From Diplonema japonicum (lineage: Eukaryota > Euglenozoa > Diplonemea > Diplonemida > Diplonemidae), in assembly GCA_964019335.1 (NCBI GenBank), contig OZ025754.1, forward strand, positions 1-64,000: a stretch of DNA of 64,000 nt. The letters are read 5' to 3'. Below are positions 28,392-38,100 of the stretch, piece by piece. The position numbers and the translations under genes were made by a program. The notes beneath the pieces are model-generated. The model had not been told where the DNA came from and searched no databases. It saw only the letters and a list, made by a program, of their open reading frames with translations. Position 1 is the stretch's first letter, and each line of letters opens with the position of its first letter.

Positions 28392-29525
28392 TCACTTCCC
28401 GAGCTTGTCGAGGGAGTCAGTGGTCTGCACAACGACCTTGGAGGAGGCATAGGCGGTGACGTCGATACCCGCCTTCGCGTCCTCCTCGATCTTCCCAGAG
28501 ATCCAGTTGTAGGTCCTCTTCAGCCCCTCCTGCAGAGGGTACTCGGGGGCCCACCCAAGGACCTCCCTGATCTTTGTGTTCTCACTGTTCCTCCCCCTCA
28601 CACCCTCGGGACCCGGGATGTGCTTGATGGCGGACTCCTTGCCTCTGAAGGACATCGCGAGCTCCGCAAGCCCGTTCATGCTGATCATGTGGTCAGTACC
28701 CAGGTTGATGGGGTCGTGGTAGTCGCTCTTGCACAGACGCCTGATGCCCTGTTTGGTGTGGTGTGTGGTGCTGGTGGGTGGTGCATACCTCCACGCAGTC
28801 GTCGATGTATGTGAAGGAACGGGTCTGCTTGCCGTCACCCCACATCTCGAAGGAGTCGGTGCAGGTGGCGGCCTTTCTGCAGAAGGCGGCGGGGGCCTTC
28901 TCTCTCCCGCCCTTCCAGGTCCCGTGGGGCCCGTACACGTTGTGGAATCGGGCGATGTACACCTTGGGGGGATTATTAAAAAAAAAAAAAAAAAAAAAGC
29001 ATGAAATACCTGCATGCCGAAGTCCTGGCCGTAGTGCTTCACGAGCTCCTCAGTGGCGAGCTTCTCAAGCCCGTAGGCGTCCTGGGGCTGTGCGGGCCAG
29101 GCATCGGACTCCAAAAGGCCCGGGTTCTCAGGGTCCTCCTGCTTGGTCTCGTTGTAGACACAGGCAGAGGAGGCGAAGAAGTAAAGCTTCACGCCGTTGG
29201 CCCTGGCAGCCTCCGTCACGTTGAAGCTGATCATGACGTTGTTGTAGTACAGCACACTGTGGTTGGACTGGATGAAGCCCATCCCGCCCATGTCGGCGGC
29301 GAGGTTGTACACCTCCGTGCACCCCTTCGTCGCCTCCGTCGCAGCAGCCAGCGAGCGGAGATCAAGCAGCTTGAACTCGTGGCAGAACTCCTCCTCCTTC
29401 ATGAACTCGTTCTTCTTCCAGTCGGCAACGATCACGTGTGCCCCCTCCTCCTTGAACTTCTTCGCCAGGTGGGACCCGATGAACCCACCACCACCGCAGA
29501 CGCATACCACACGGTCGGACATGTT
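28337..29525 (-). repeat. Duplicated GME block, copy 2
   Basis: Partner of 24987-26186. The intron homopolymer has the same length (21 A on the plus strand) in both copies, although such runs mutate rapidly. Confidence 0.9.
28392..29522 (-). CDS. GME: GDP-mannose 3,5-epimerase, copy 2
   Basis: Same three-exon gene as copy 1 (29522-29010, 28962-28789, 28748-28392), encoding an identical 347-residue enzyme with all NAD and catalytic motifs intact. Its own upstream leader differs from copy 1 from the base after CATGTT and offers an independent splice acceptor (TCTCACAG, 23 nt before the ATG). Both copies can therefore be expressed. Direct-repeat orientation with one gene between suggests tandem duplication of a two-gene unit, or conversion of an older pair. 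An assembly artefact should be considered. Confidence 0.93.
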   Translation of the reverse strand: MSDRVVCVCGGGGFIGSHLAKKFKEEGAHVIVADWKKNEFMKEEEFCHEFKLLDLRSLAAATEATKGCTEVYNLAADMGGMGFIQSNHSVLYYNNVMISFNVTEAARANGVKLYFFASSACVYNETKQEDPENPGLLESDAWPAQPQDAYGLEKLATEELVKHYGQDFGMQVFHAFFFFFFLIIPPRCTSPDSTTCTGPTGPGRAGERRPPPPSAERPPPAPTPSRCGVTASRPVPSHTSTTAWRYAPPTSTTHHTKQGIRRLCKSDYHDPINLGTDHMISMNGLAELAMSFRGKESAIKHIPGPEGVRGRNSENTKIREVLGWAPEYPLQEGLKRTYNWISGKIEEDAKAGIDVTAYASSKVVVQTTDSLDKLGK

Positions 29526-29985
29526 CGTTGCCTTAGCCTTCTGTGAGAATAGAATGGGGAGGAGGGGGGAGGGAAGGAGGGCTCACTGAGCAAGAAAAAA
29601 AAAAAAAAAGGAAAGACAATGTGGCACATTTTTTTCAAAAATAGGAAGAAGAAGAAAAGAACACACCCTTCCGGTTCGGAAGCTCTAGCTTCTTCTTCCC
29701 CCCCCCCCCCTTTTTTTCACTTTTATTTTTTTTTGTTCTCTCATTTTTTTTTTTGCCTTCCTTTTCATTAGTTAGTAAAACACCCAACGTCTTGTTTCTT
29801 TCTTTTCTCTCTCTCTCTCTCTCTCTCTTTTGTAGGCTTCTAAAATATTATCCCCGCTTCTTTTTTTTTTTTTTTTTTTTTGGATGTCCATTTTGTACAA
29901 GGAAAAGGGAATAAAAAAAAAAAAAGCTCCAACAAAAAAAAAAAAATAATGGGGCGGGGGGATTGGAATTTCTTTTCCTACCTAA
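29523..29985. repeat. Low-complexity spacer with (CT)n
   Basis: Contains C10 near 29700, a CT dinucleotide run at about 29808-29829, and poly-T and poly-A. No gene is visible. Confidence 0.6.
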
Positions 29986-30379
29986 CTACTGCGAAGTGAG
30001 GGTTTTCTTGACGCGATCGACGTTCTCAAGGATGACAACCTGTCAGTTTTTTTTTTTTTTTTTTTCTTTTTTTTTCCCTAAACACCTGAACAGCAGGAAG
30101 GTGCTCTTTAACACGGGAGTAAACCTCCTCGAGCATCTGGTCTTGGAAGGCCATCAAAACCACGAAGAGAAGCTCCACAATGGTAAATATGAACAAATAG
30201 GAAAGGATGCTACCAAACAGCACACGGAAGAAGAAGAACAAGGACGCAACTGTCCAGTACTTCAGCCACCGGTCTTTGGCACCCTTCTCACCGTTCTCTA
30301 TACACTGCAGAGTCATAAAGGCTGGGTACGCAAAGCCAGCGCCGAGCGTGGCAAGGTTCATGACCATAGTGACCGACAT
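29986..30379 (-). CDS. HVA22/REEP (TB2/DP1) family ER-shaping protein
   Basis: 115 residues in two exons (30379-30086, 30039-29986) joined across a 46-nt intron full of A runs. The ATG follows TATCACAG, a good trans-splice acceptor. The family core is clear: AYPAFMTLQCIENG, then DRWLKYWTVASLFFFFRVLF, then a second hydrophobic hairpin IFTIVELLFVVLMAFQ, ending in an amphipathic helix. These proteins insert hairpins that curve ER tubules and bind reticulons or atlastin-like partners. Length is close to short HVA22 members. It opens a run of genes continuing upstream with a small hypothetical. Confidence 0.85.
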
Positions 30380-30392
30380 GGCTCTGTGATAT

Positions 30393-30426
<34 letters not shown>

Positions 30427-30471
30427 CTTAACACTTCGACATCAACAATAAAAAAAAAAAAAAATATTATT

Positions 30472-30705
30472 TCAAAGCTTAAACTTCTTGGGGTCGCCAT
30501 AAGAGGAGTACATTTTCTTCACGGGTGCAGCGCTCCTCTTCGAACAAAGCTTGCTTTTGCAACTCATGATGTCCATGTGATGTGTTAACCCCAGATTCTC
30601 CGTCGGGCACTGTGTCATTTGGTAGCATGTCCTCCCATCGTTAGACAGAAGAGACACATTCTGCGTGGGCCAGCTAGACCCGAATAAACCACTGAAGAGT
30701 CCCAT
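30472..30705 (-). CDS. Small cysteine-containing hypothetical protein
   Basis: 77 residues with six cysteines (TCYQM, TQCPT, SCKSKLC), a glycine/phenylalanine N-terminus (MGLFSGLFGSSW) and a basic tail. The N-terminal MG could be a myristoylation site. No clear AG acceptor precedes the ATG (TTTCCTACAATGG), so the start may be an internal exon edge. I recognise no family. Confidence 0.4.
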   Translation of the reverse strand: MGLFSGLFGSSWPTQNVSLLSNDGRTCYQMTQCPTENLGLTHHMDIMSCKSKLCSKRSAAPVKKMYSSYGDPKKFKL

Positions 30706-30803
30706 TGTAGGAAAAAAAAAAAAAAAATACCGTGTAATCTATCAGAGGATGTATTGAGTGGAAAAGGGAAAAAAATGAATGAAAAGAAAAAGGAAAAAAA
30801 AAT

Positions 30804-33023
30804 TCATTTCGGGCTTTGGACGGGGCTTGGCGAGCGGCTGGAAAGCCTGTAAACCAAGGCCGTCTCTACTTTCGTCTTCTTTTCCTGCGCTTTCTTCAGC
30901 TTGCTGTTGAGGGTGTCGTTTAAGATCCGGTCGCGCCTGTCGGACACTGCGTCCACTCGTGCATCTTGGTCGCGTTTCTTGTCGGCAGCATCGTGTCTTG
31001 CATCGGTTCTTCTCATGAGGGCTTGTCGCTGTTTTTGTTCGAGGTCAGGGTGAGCCAAGGTGTTTTGTTGCTTTGATAGTTTTGCCAGGTTGTGTGTTCT
31101 CACCTCTGCTTGTTTTTGTTCCTCTCTCGCAGCTTTTCTCCGTGTTTCTTCTTTCAACGCTGCGACCCATTTCTGTTCCTTCACCAGTTGTTGCTGCACC
31201 AACACCCTGTGTGCTTCTTCCTCCGCTTCTTCCTTCCCACGTTGCAGGCAGGCTGTCTTCTGGCTAAGCAGGATCTGTTTATCGGTCCGCTCCTGTTTTG
31301 TAGCCCTCAGTATTTCGTCATTGTTGACCGCCATGGCCTTCACGACGGTCTCTATGTCTTTTTTCAGTTTTTTCTTAACGAGTTCGTGGTGCTTTGTGGC
31401 GTTCTGATCTTTTCGTTTGTTTCGTTCCTCGATGATCCTCTCTTGTTCCTCTTTTTCTTCGCGTTGCTGTGCCGCGAGGCGGCTTTCGGTGGCCTTGACG
31501 GAAGACAGAAGCAACTCCTTCTTGCGCGCCGCTTCCGCCTCGTGCAGTTTGAGTATCCTATCGACCCTCCCGTTGTATAGCTCGCTGTGCTCCTGTGCCT
31601 TCCCGTGCAGCTCGTCTCTTGTCTGCTGTTTGCGTCGGTCGAGTTCTTTCTCGCGGGCCATTCTTTTTTCCATCAGCATGTCTCTGCCGCTGTCTTCTCT
31701 GTTTTGTGTGGTGACGTGTTTCCCCTGCTTTGTGCTGTGTTCCTTTTGTGGTTTGGTTTCTTTGCCTTTTTTCTGTGTTTTTTGTTTCATGAATGCGCCC
31801 ATCTTCTGCACGCACTCGTCGTGCTTCCGCGATTTGTTCTGTTCCACGAGTTCTGTGAGCTTCTCCTGTTGGAGGTTCTCCTTTCTCCTTTCGGTGGCGT
31901 TGAGGTGGTTGTGGGTGCGCCTCTCCTGTGCGTCTTGTAGTTTTTTGTTCCAATCGTTTCGCTTTTGAGAGATCTTTTCGTGGTGGCTGCTCTGGAGGGT
32001 CGAGTGCCTGTCAGCGTGCTCCAGCTCCCAGTGGTACAGGACGGGGATCTTCTCCTCGTACTCCTGCCACGCCCGCTCGAATTCTTGCTGTTTGCGGTCT
32101 TCTTTTTTTTTCGCTTTCGTGCTGATCGTTTGAAAGCTATCATCATGGTCATGGTGCAAAATCGGCGGCGAAGGACTCCGAAGTGGCCGCGGGGGACCGA
32201 TAGTGCGGGCTGTACTGCGTTCCCTTCCTATGCTGTCCAGCATTTGGAGTTTTTTGTTGAGCTTCTGAGCTGCGGCGGCGGTGGCTTCCATGTGTTTCTT
32301 GGCAATGACCTCTTTGTTGCGTGCTATCCTGACGGCCTCGGGGTCTTCAGCGTGCTCGATTTGGTTAAGGATACTGGCAGCTTCCTTCTGCAGCAACTCT
32401 GTTTCGTTGCGCTTTCCTGTGCAAGCGAAGAACTGGTCCCTGAACTTCCCTTGCGCCGCTGTTTGAAGGAGCTTCAGTCCCGCGTGGCCGCCGCCCCGTT
32501 CGGGTAGCTCGCGTATTTTGCGTAGAGTGCTGGAGACGTGTCGGGTATTTTGTTGTTGCAGTTTTGCTACCATTGTCGCTTCGTTCTTCTGGGCTGCTTC
32601 GTCTGCTTTTTTGAGCCTTTCCAGCCCGATGGCGGCGGACCCCATGCTAGCTGTCTTTGCTCTCCAGATGCTCTTCTCTTTGCTCTTTTTGATTTTCTCT
32701 TTTTGCTTGCAGACGAGTTTCTCCAGCTTCGCGGTCTCCATCCTCGCCACCTCCCTCTCCCGCTCCTCCTCCTTGAGGGCCAGCAGCTCGTGTAAACGCT
32801 GCTTCTTGCTTGTCTGGACGTTAGTGACGCTTTGCTCGCTTTCCTGTGTGCTGCCTTTGATCTCGTCCAGTACCTTGTACAGCGACATGTCCATCTTGCG
32901 CTGCAGGAGCGGCTTAACACGCTTGCCTTCCTTTTCGTGAAACTTTTGCCATTTGAGGGGGAGGTGCACAATGTACTCCTTGTGCACTGCCTCTTCGCAC
33001 GCCACTCGTGCTCCCCCTGTCAT
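30804..33023 (-). CDS. Large coiled-coil protein, charged
   Basis: 739 residues, no intron. AAAAAGACAG directly before GACGATG supplies the acceptor. Nearly the whole chain is heptad-rich and charged (E, K, R, Q) with no transmembrane segment. A short proline/serine stretch (RPLRSPSPP) lies at about 285 and SRSPSPVQSPK at the C-terminus, both likely phosphorylation sites. Such proteins are common as structural components of flagella and the euglenozoan cytoskeleton, but nothing here proves that role. Confidence 0.75.
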   Translation of the reverse strand: MTGGARVACEEAVHKEYIVHLPLKWQKFHEKEGKRVKPLLQRKMDMSLYKVLDEIKGSTQESEQSVTNVQTSKKQRLHELLALKEEEREREVARMETAKLEKLVCKQKEKIKKSKEKSIWRAKTASMGSAAIGLERLKKADEAAQKNEATMVAKLQQQNTRHVSSTLRKIRELPERGGGHAGLKLLQTAAQGKFRDQFFACTGKRNETELLQKEAASILNQIEHAEDPEAVRIARNKEVIAKKHMEATAAAAQKLNKKLQMLDSIGRERSTARTIGPPRPLRSPSPPILHHDHDDSFQTISTKAKKKEDRKQQEFERAWQEYEEKIPVLYHWELEHADRHSTLQSSHHEKISQKRNDWNKKLQDAQERRTHNHLNATERRKENLQQEKLTELVEQNKSRKHDECVQKMGAFMKQKTQKKGKETKPQKEHSTKQGKHVTTQNREDSGRDMLMEKRMAREKELDRRKQQTRDELHGKAQEHSELYNGRVDRILKLHEAEAARKKELLLSSVKATESRLAAQQREEKEEQERIIEERNKRKDQNATKHHELVKKKLKKDIETVVKAMAVNNDEILRATKQERTDKQILLSQKTACLQRGKEEAEEEAHRVLVQQQLVKEQKWVAALKEETRRKAAREEQKQAEVRTHNLAKLSKQQNTLAHPDLEQKQRQALMRRTDARHDAADKKRDQDARVDAVSDRRDRILNDTLNSKLKKAQEKKTKVETALVYRLSSRSPSPVQSPK

Positions 33024-33122
33024 CGTCCTGTCTTTTTGTCTTGTTTTGTTTCTGTTTGCATAGAGGGAATAGAAAGAAGAAGAAGAAAAAGAGGGGTGGT
33101 TGAAAAAAAATAGTTTTTTTTT

Positions 33123-33698
33123 TCATAGTGTACCCAGCAGAGATAGTCCCGTGGACATGCTTGATTTGTTCTTGGTAGTCTTCCCTCCCTTCGCCCCCTT
33201 CCCCTCCTTGCCTTTTTTGCCCCCTTTGCCCTTTTTATTGGCTTCCCCCTTGCCCGCGTGTTTTCCGCCCTTTCCGCCCTTCTTTCCCTTGTCTGATCCC
33301 TTCCGTCGTTTTGCGTGCTGTTCCTCTTCCTCTTCTTCTTCTTCTTCCGCTTTTCGTTTATTTCGTGCAGTTTGCTGTTTGGCGAGGAGAGGGACCGGGA
33401 TGGGTGTCGGGGTGGTAGTGGTAGCGTTCACTGTGAGGACTTCCCACATCATGCTCAGTACGCAAAGAAGTGCAGTGCACAGTCGAAGAGTCCTCAGAGT
33501 GTGCATTTCTTGTACGAGGCGATATGTGGCCTTTTTCACTGCTGACATGACCGCTTCCTGCTTGCTTTTGCTATTCTCTGCCAGACGGAGTACCCCGATG
33601 CAGCTCTTGTAGAAAGAGTGCGCACCGTACCCGGCTTTATGCGCCGCCAGGAGGCCTTTTAGTGTGGTTACCTCATCTTTCCACAGTGGGGTGTTCAT
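33123..33698 (-). CDS. Lysine/glycine-rich basic protein
   Basis: 191 residues. The N-terminal 80 are helical (ENSKSKQEAVMSAVKK) and are followed by a hydrophobic stretch (TALLCVLSMMWEVLTV). Next come a glutamate run and bipartite basic signals (KRRKGSDKGKK), then a 70-residue tail of GKGGK-type repeats. A nucleolar or RNA-binding role is suggested by the tail only. The start lacks an obvious nearby AG acceptor. Composition of the tail reflects repeat expansion. Confidence 0.55.
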   Translation of the reverse strand: MNTPLWKDEVTTLKGLLAAHKAGYGAHSFYKSCIGVLRLAENSKSKQEAVMSAVKKATYRLVQEMHTLRTLRLCTALLCVLSMMWEVLTVNATTTTPTPIPVPLLAKQQTARNKRKAEEEEEEEEEQHAKRRKGSDKGKKGGKGGKHAGKGEANKKGKGGKKGKEGKGAKGGKTTKNKSSMSTGLSLLGTL

Positions 33699-33817
33699 GT
33701 TTCAAAAGAATTTTAGTCGTGACTTTTTTTTTTCACATTGAAAAAAAAGGGGGGCTGGCTTTTTTTTTTTGATGAGTGGGGGTTTCAGAAAAAGGAAAAA
33801 AAAAAATCACACACTTT

Positions 33818-33853
<36 letters not shown>

Positions 33854-33942
33854 GATGAGACAACGTAAAAAAAAAATGGGGGGGGGAAGGGGGGGAAGAG
33901 GCAAGATATGAGTTCTCAGCTCATTTTATAAAAAAAAGAAAA
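33699..33942. other. Homopolymer spacer
   Basis: A33 at about 33820-33849 plus T and G runs; nothing else. Confidence 0.5.
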
Positions 33943-34284
33943 TCACATCTTTTGCATGCCAAACCCACCGCCCTGTGGCACAGCGGGAGCACCCGCGGCC
34001 TCCATTGCTTGGTTCCGTTGCACCATTGCTTCGATCTGGGGGGGGGGGGGGTTCTTGTTTTTTTTCTCTCTTTTTTTTCCATACATTTTTTACGAACTCT
34101 TCGCTGATTTCCTCATGTGCTGTGTTCAGCCTACCTAAGCACCTCCTCAAGCATCCATCGTAAGGTTCCATTCGGTCTCTTTCGTATTTTTTTTTTTTTT
34201 TTTAAATTCACACCTCTTCCCTTTGGAGTGTGTCGCTTCCACAGCAGTGGCCATATCAAAGGTCTGGTGCACACAGACATCCTG

Positions 34285-34315
<31 letters not shown>

Positions 34316-34395
34316 GATACCCAGCACTTGTTTCTCACCGTATTATAGAAGGACTCCCCCTCATACATGGTGGCTACCTGGTCTAGATCTTCCAT
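33943..34395 (-). CDS. Small Tim chaperone (Tim9/Tim10 family), four exons
   Basis: 109 residues assembled from exons 34395-34321, 34281-34214, 34178-34085 and 34035-33943 (introns of 39, 35 and 49 nt; the last carries a C14 run). All junctions keep one frame. The product has the twin CX3C pattern of the family, CWDVC and CLRRC, separated by about 28 residues, with flanking helices. These hexameric chaperones carry hydrophobic carrier proteins across the mitochondrial intermembrane space. The two cysteine pairs form disulfides. Which paralogue (8, 9, 10, 13) it is cannot be decided. No continuous ORF exists because of the introns, so simple ORF calling misses it. Confidence 0.8.
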
Positions 34396-34991
34396 TTTTT
34401 TTTTTTGTTGCAAAATTGGGGACTTCTCCCTGGCCCCAATTCCTGTTGCATTTTGATGTTAGTTTTGTGGAGCGTCCGGCCAAGAAATGAAAAGCGGATA
34501 GAAGAAAGAATAATTTTGATGAGCTGGCTTTTTTTCTTTTTTCTTTTTTCTTTTTCTTCCTTCTTCTCTTCTTCCTTTCTGGTTTTTTATTGTATTTTAT
34601 TTTTTTCTTCTTTAGAAGTTTTTTTTTCATGTTTTTTTTTTTCTTTCTTTTTTTTTTTCTCCTGGTGTCTCCTCTTCGACTTTTATGTATTACTACTGTA
34701 CGAATGCTGGACTGACAAAATGTCAGAATTCTTTTCGGTGTCTGGGGATTTTGACCATTCCCTGGGATTCTTAAACGCCACTAAGAAAGTCTGGAAATTT
34801 GCCCCGGGAACATAATTAGTTTTCAGATTTTTTTTTTCTTTTTTTTTCTTTTTTTTGCCAGTCGACATTTTTTTCACAGCGTTTTCTTTTCCCTTTTTTT
34901 TTAAAAAAATTCTAAGAAGAGAGGACAACATTTTTGTAAGAAATAAGAAAAAAAAAACGAAGTTCGTTCTTTTTTTTTTGGCAAGCTAGGA

Positions 34992-35026
<35 letters not shown>

Positions 35027-35132
35027 GACATGCATGACAAACACACCCACCCTTATCACCCGCTTCCATCTTATTAAAAAGCAAAGGCCACGTGAGAAAA
35101 AACAAAAAGGGGGGATGTGGGGGGGACGGCGG

Positions 35133-35167
<35 letters not shown>

Positions 35168-35188
35168 GATTTTTTTTTTTCCCCCCAT
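34396..35188. other. T-rich spacer
   Basis: Mostly pyrimidine tracts on the plus strand (A-rich leader of the Tim gene and 3' side of the formin gene). No supported gene. Confidence 0.5.
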
Positions 35189-38100
35189 CTATTCCGGGAG
35201 AGGTTTCGAGTGTTTCTTGGGAGGAGGCTTCTTCACGGCGACCTTAGCCGGCGGTCGGGGGTCAAAGTTGAATGTTGCAGTCTCCTTTTCCTTCTCTTTC
35301 TCCTTTTCCTTCTCTTTCTCCCGTTTGTTCCTGGCCTTCACCTCCTCCGCCACCGTTTTATTGAAGTGCTTCCAAAACTCGGATATATTGCTGAAAAAAG
35401 CAACTTCGTCAAAACCCGTTGCCTCGCCGTAACGAGCAGCAACAAGGTCCATCTGATCCTTCACATTATTGAACTTCTCCTCGAGAAACGCAAGAACAGG
35501 GTACTTCTCCTCAGAGAACCTCATCAAGGTGTCGAGCATACCATCAACAAGCCCATCATCTCTCTTTACAGAACTTCGCTTTTTTTCATCAATTGTACGC
35601 TTAATAGTCCGTAGCCCCTGGCCTAAGTGGACTACACCCTGCGACACTCCAGAAGTTGGGATCTGCACCTCTCCGATGGAAGCAACATCGTCCCACCAGG
35701 AAAGAAGCGAAGCCTGTCCCTCATCAAGGATCTTGTTGATGACAAATGATAAGAGGGAAGAATTCCCGTCTGCGGTTCTGCACAGGCAAATCGTTTTGAG
35801 GTCTTCCAATGTGAAGCCAGCTGCAGCTCCGTAAGATGTTCCCTCGTTCATCATGTTGCCGACAGTTAAGATAATGTGTAGGATGTCAACTAGCCTGTTC
35901 CCCTTAGCGAGCATCTCCCCCACTACAGTGTCCAAATGTTTGATCTCCTTCATCATCTCTTCCACATAGTTGTCAAACTCGTTCATGAAAACCCATGAGG
36001 CCATTCGCCTTTTCAGATCCGGGACCGTGTTCCCCACCACATCGACGAACTGTTCCACCGGGCCCCACGCCTCTACTATCTCCGGGTCTTCCTTCTCCCT
36101 GTTGATCGCTTTGAGTTCCTCTGCTTCCGGTAATATTTTAACGATCGACTCCAAATTGTCCTGCTGTATAATCTGACGGGGTTTGTTTTTTTTAAAATTT
36201 TGTTTGTTGAATTCCCAGCATACCGCGTGGTCCATTTCGATGAGGCCTTGCTGCAGTTCTTCTGTTGACAATCGCAGGAAGTTGAGAACCTGTGTTTTGT
36301 GTTTTTTTTTTTTTTTTTTTTTTTTTTTCCTTTCTTTGAAGCATACAATTCCGATGTTTTGCTTTCTCTGGGAAGAGATTGCGGTGCTTCTCTTCTTCGG
36401 CTTCTCGCTTTTCTCCTTGTCGTCCGCCGGCGCCTTCTTGATCTCGAAGGCCAGGCGGATCTCCTCCGCGACCGCCATGCTGTCGTACTTGCCTGCCTCC
36501 AGCCCCTCCCACAAGCTCCCGTTCACCTTTGCAGGCTTTATTTTCTTCCAATGGACGGTTCTCATTTTCGGGCCTTTCTTCTTCGGCACTCCTAACCCAG
36601 GCGGAGGAGGTGGGCCTCCAATACCAGGAGGCGGAGGTGGGCCTTTAAAGCCAGGTGGAGGTGGCGGCGGGGGACCCTTTCCTGCACCAGGCGGGGGCGG
36701 CGGAGGAGCACCAGGCGCAGGTGGAGGAGGCGCACCTGGCGCACCCGGTGGTGGAGGAGCTTTGCCGCTCGGCGGTGGTGGAGGCACACCACCTTGCTTG
36801 GAAGGTGGTGCCATGGATGCCTGACGAGTCCGCTTGGCATCTTCAAGCTGTTGCTGGAGCTCTTTCAAGGTTGCCTCAAGCTCCTTAACCCGTGTCTCCC
36901 CCACAGCGTTCCGCATCTTCGCGGCAGTCTCAAGCTTGAGCACCTGCTTCTGGAGGGCGACTGTTTTCTGCTCTAACTCCTTCTTCTCCACGGGGGTGGT
37001 CTTCTCCTGTTCCTGTTCATCATCCTCATCCTCTTCGGATGAGGACTCGTACCCTGTTTCGCTTGACTTGTCATCTCGGGACTCAAACGAACACCTTATA
37101 GGGGACGCGGTGAGCCAGCCTTTTTGCTCGATTTGATTAATCTCGAATTGGAGGGCAGCTGTGACGGTGGTCTCCAAGCTAGCTGTTAAAGATGTGCCTT
37201 CTACAGGGTTGGCTACAGCATGCGGCCGTATGGTGGTGTCGGAGGTCAAGTCGCGTAGTGTGCAGAGCGACCCGTCGTAGATGAAGTGCTCCTCACCGAG
37301 GGTGTCGGACAGCATCAAGACGGGGCGATCGGGTTCGTTGTCATGGGTGGTGATGGTGACACACTTCTTGCTAAGGTCGTGCACAAGATGCTTGCCCTCG
37401 AAGAAGAAAGCATCGCCTTGCTCCATCGAGAAGACAAGCTCCCCGGTGTCCGTGCATCTGACAACCTTTCCGGACAGCTTGTGCTTCAAGGAAAACCCTG
37501 TCGTGCCTTTTATCACGGGATCGTGGTAGTGTAAACCGGAGTCTTCCCGTTCTTTGCCTTTCGGCGATGCTTGCGTGCCCTCCTTCCTGCCGTATCGTAT
37601 GCTTTCCATGCATGCTTGGAGGGAGGCGAGTTCGTCAACGTCCTTGGGTTTGAAGCCCTTTGTTTCGGATTGTTTTTCGAATTCAAGGAAGTCGTACAAA
37701 AACTCGTTGATCTCGATCTCCTCGCCGTTGGGCCCGGAGAGCTTAAGAACCTTTGCAGCGGCGCCGGTTACTTGCCAGGATTTGCTGGATTCGACAGTGG
37801 CGGCAAGCCACATGTTAAGCTTGCTCATTCTTCGTGCCATGGCGTCTGAACGGTTCCATTTCCACGGTGCGAGCTTCCCTGTCAGAGGCGGGACGTTTGC
37901 CAGGCCGTAGTAGTTGACAAGGTTGGAGTGAAACCTTTCGAACTCCGTGTAGCGTTTCTGGAAGCTCCATGAGTGGGAGTGCCACTCCACGATTCCTTTA
38001 AACTCTGTGTGGTCATCAACCACTATGTGGTCCATCAAGAGGACAACAAACGGCATTTTCGCTATAGATTCGTTGGCTTCGGTGATGACGTCGTGGGAGC

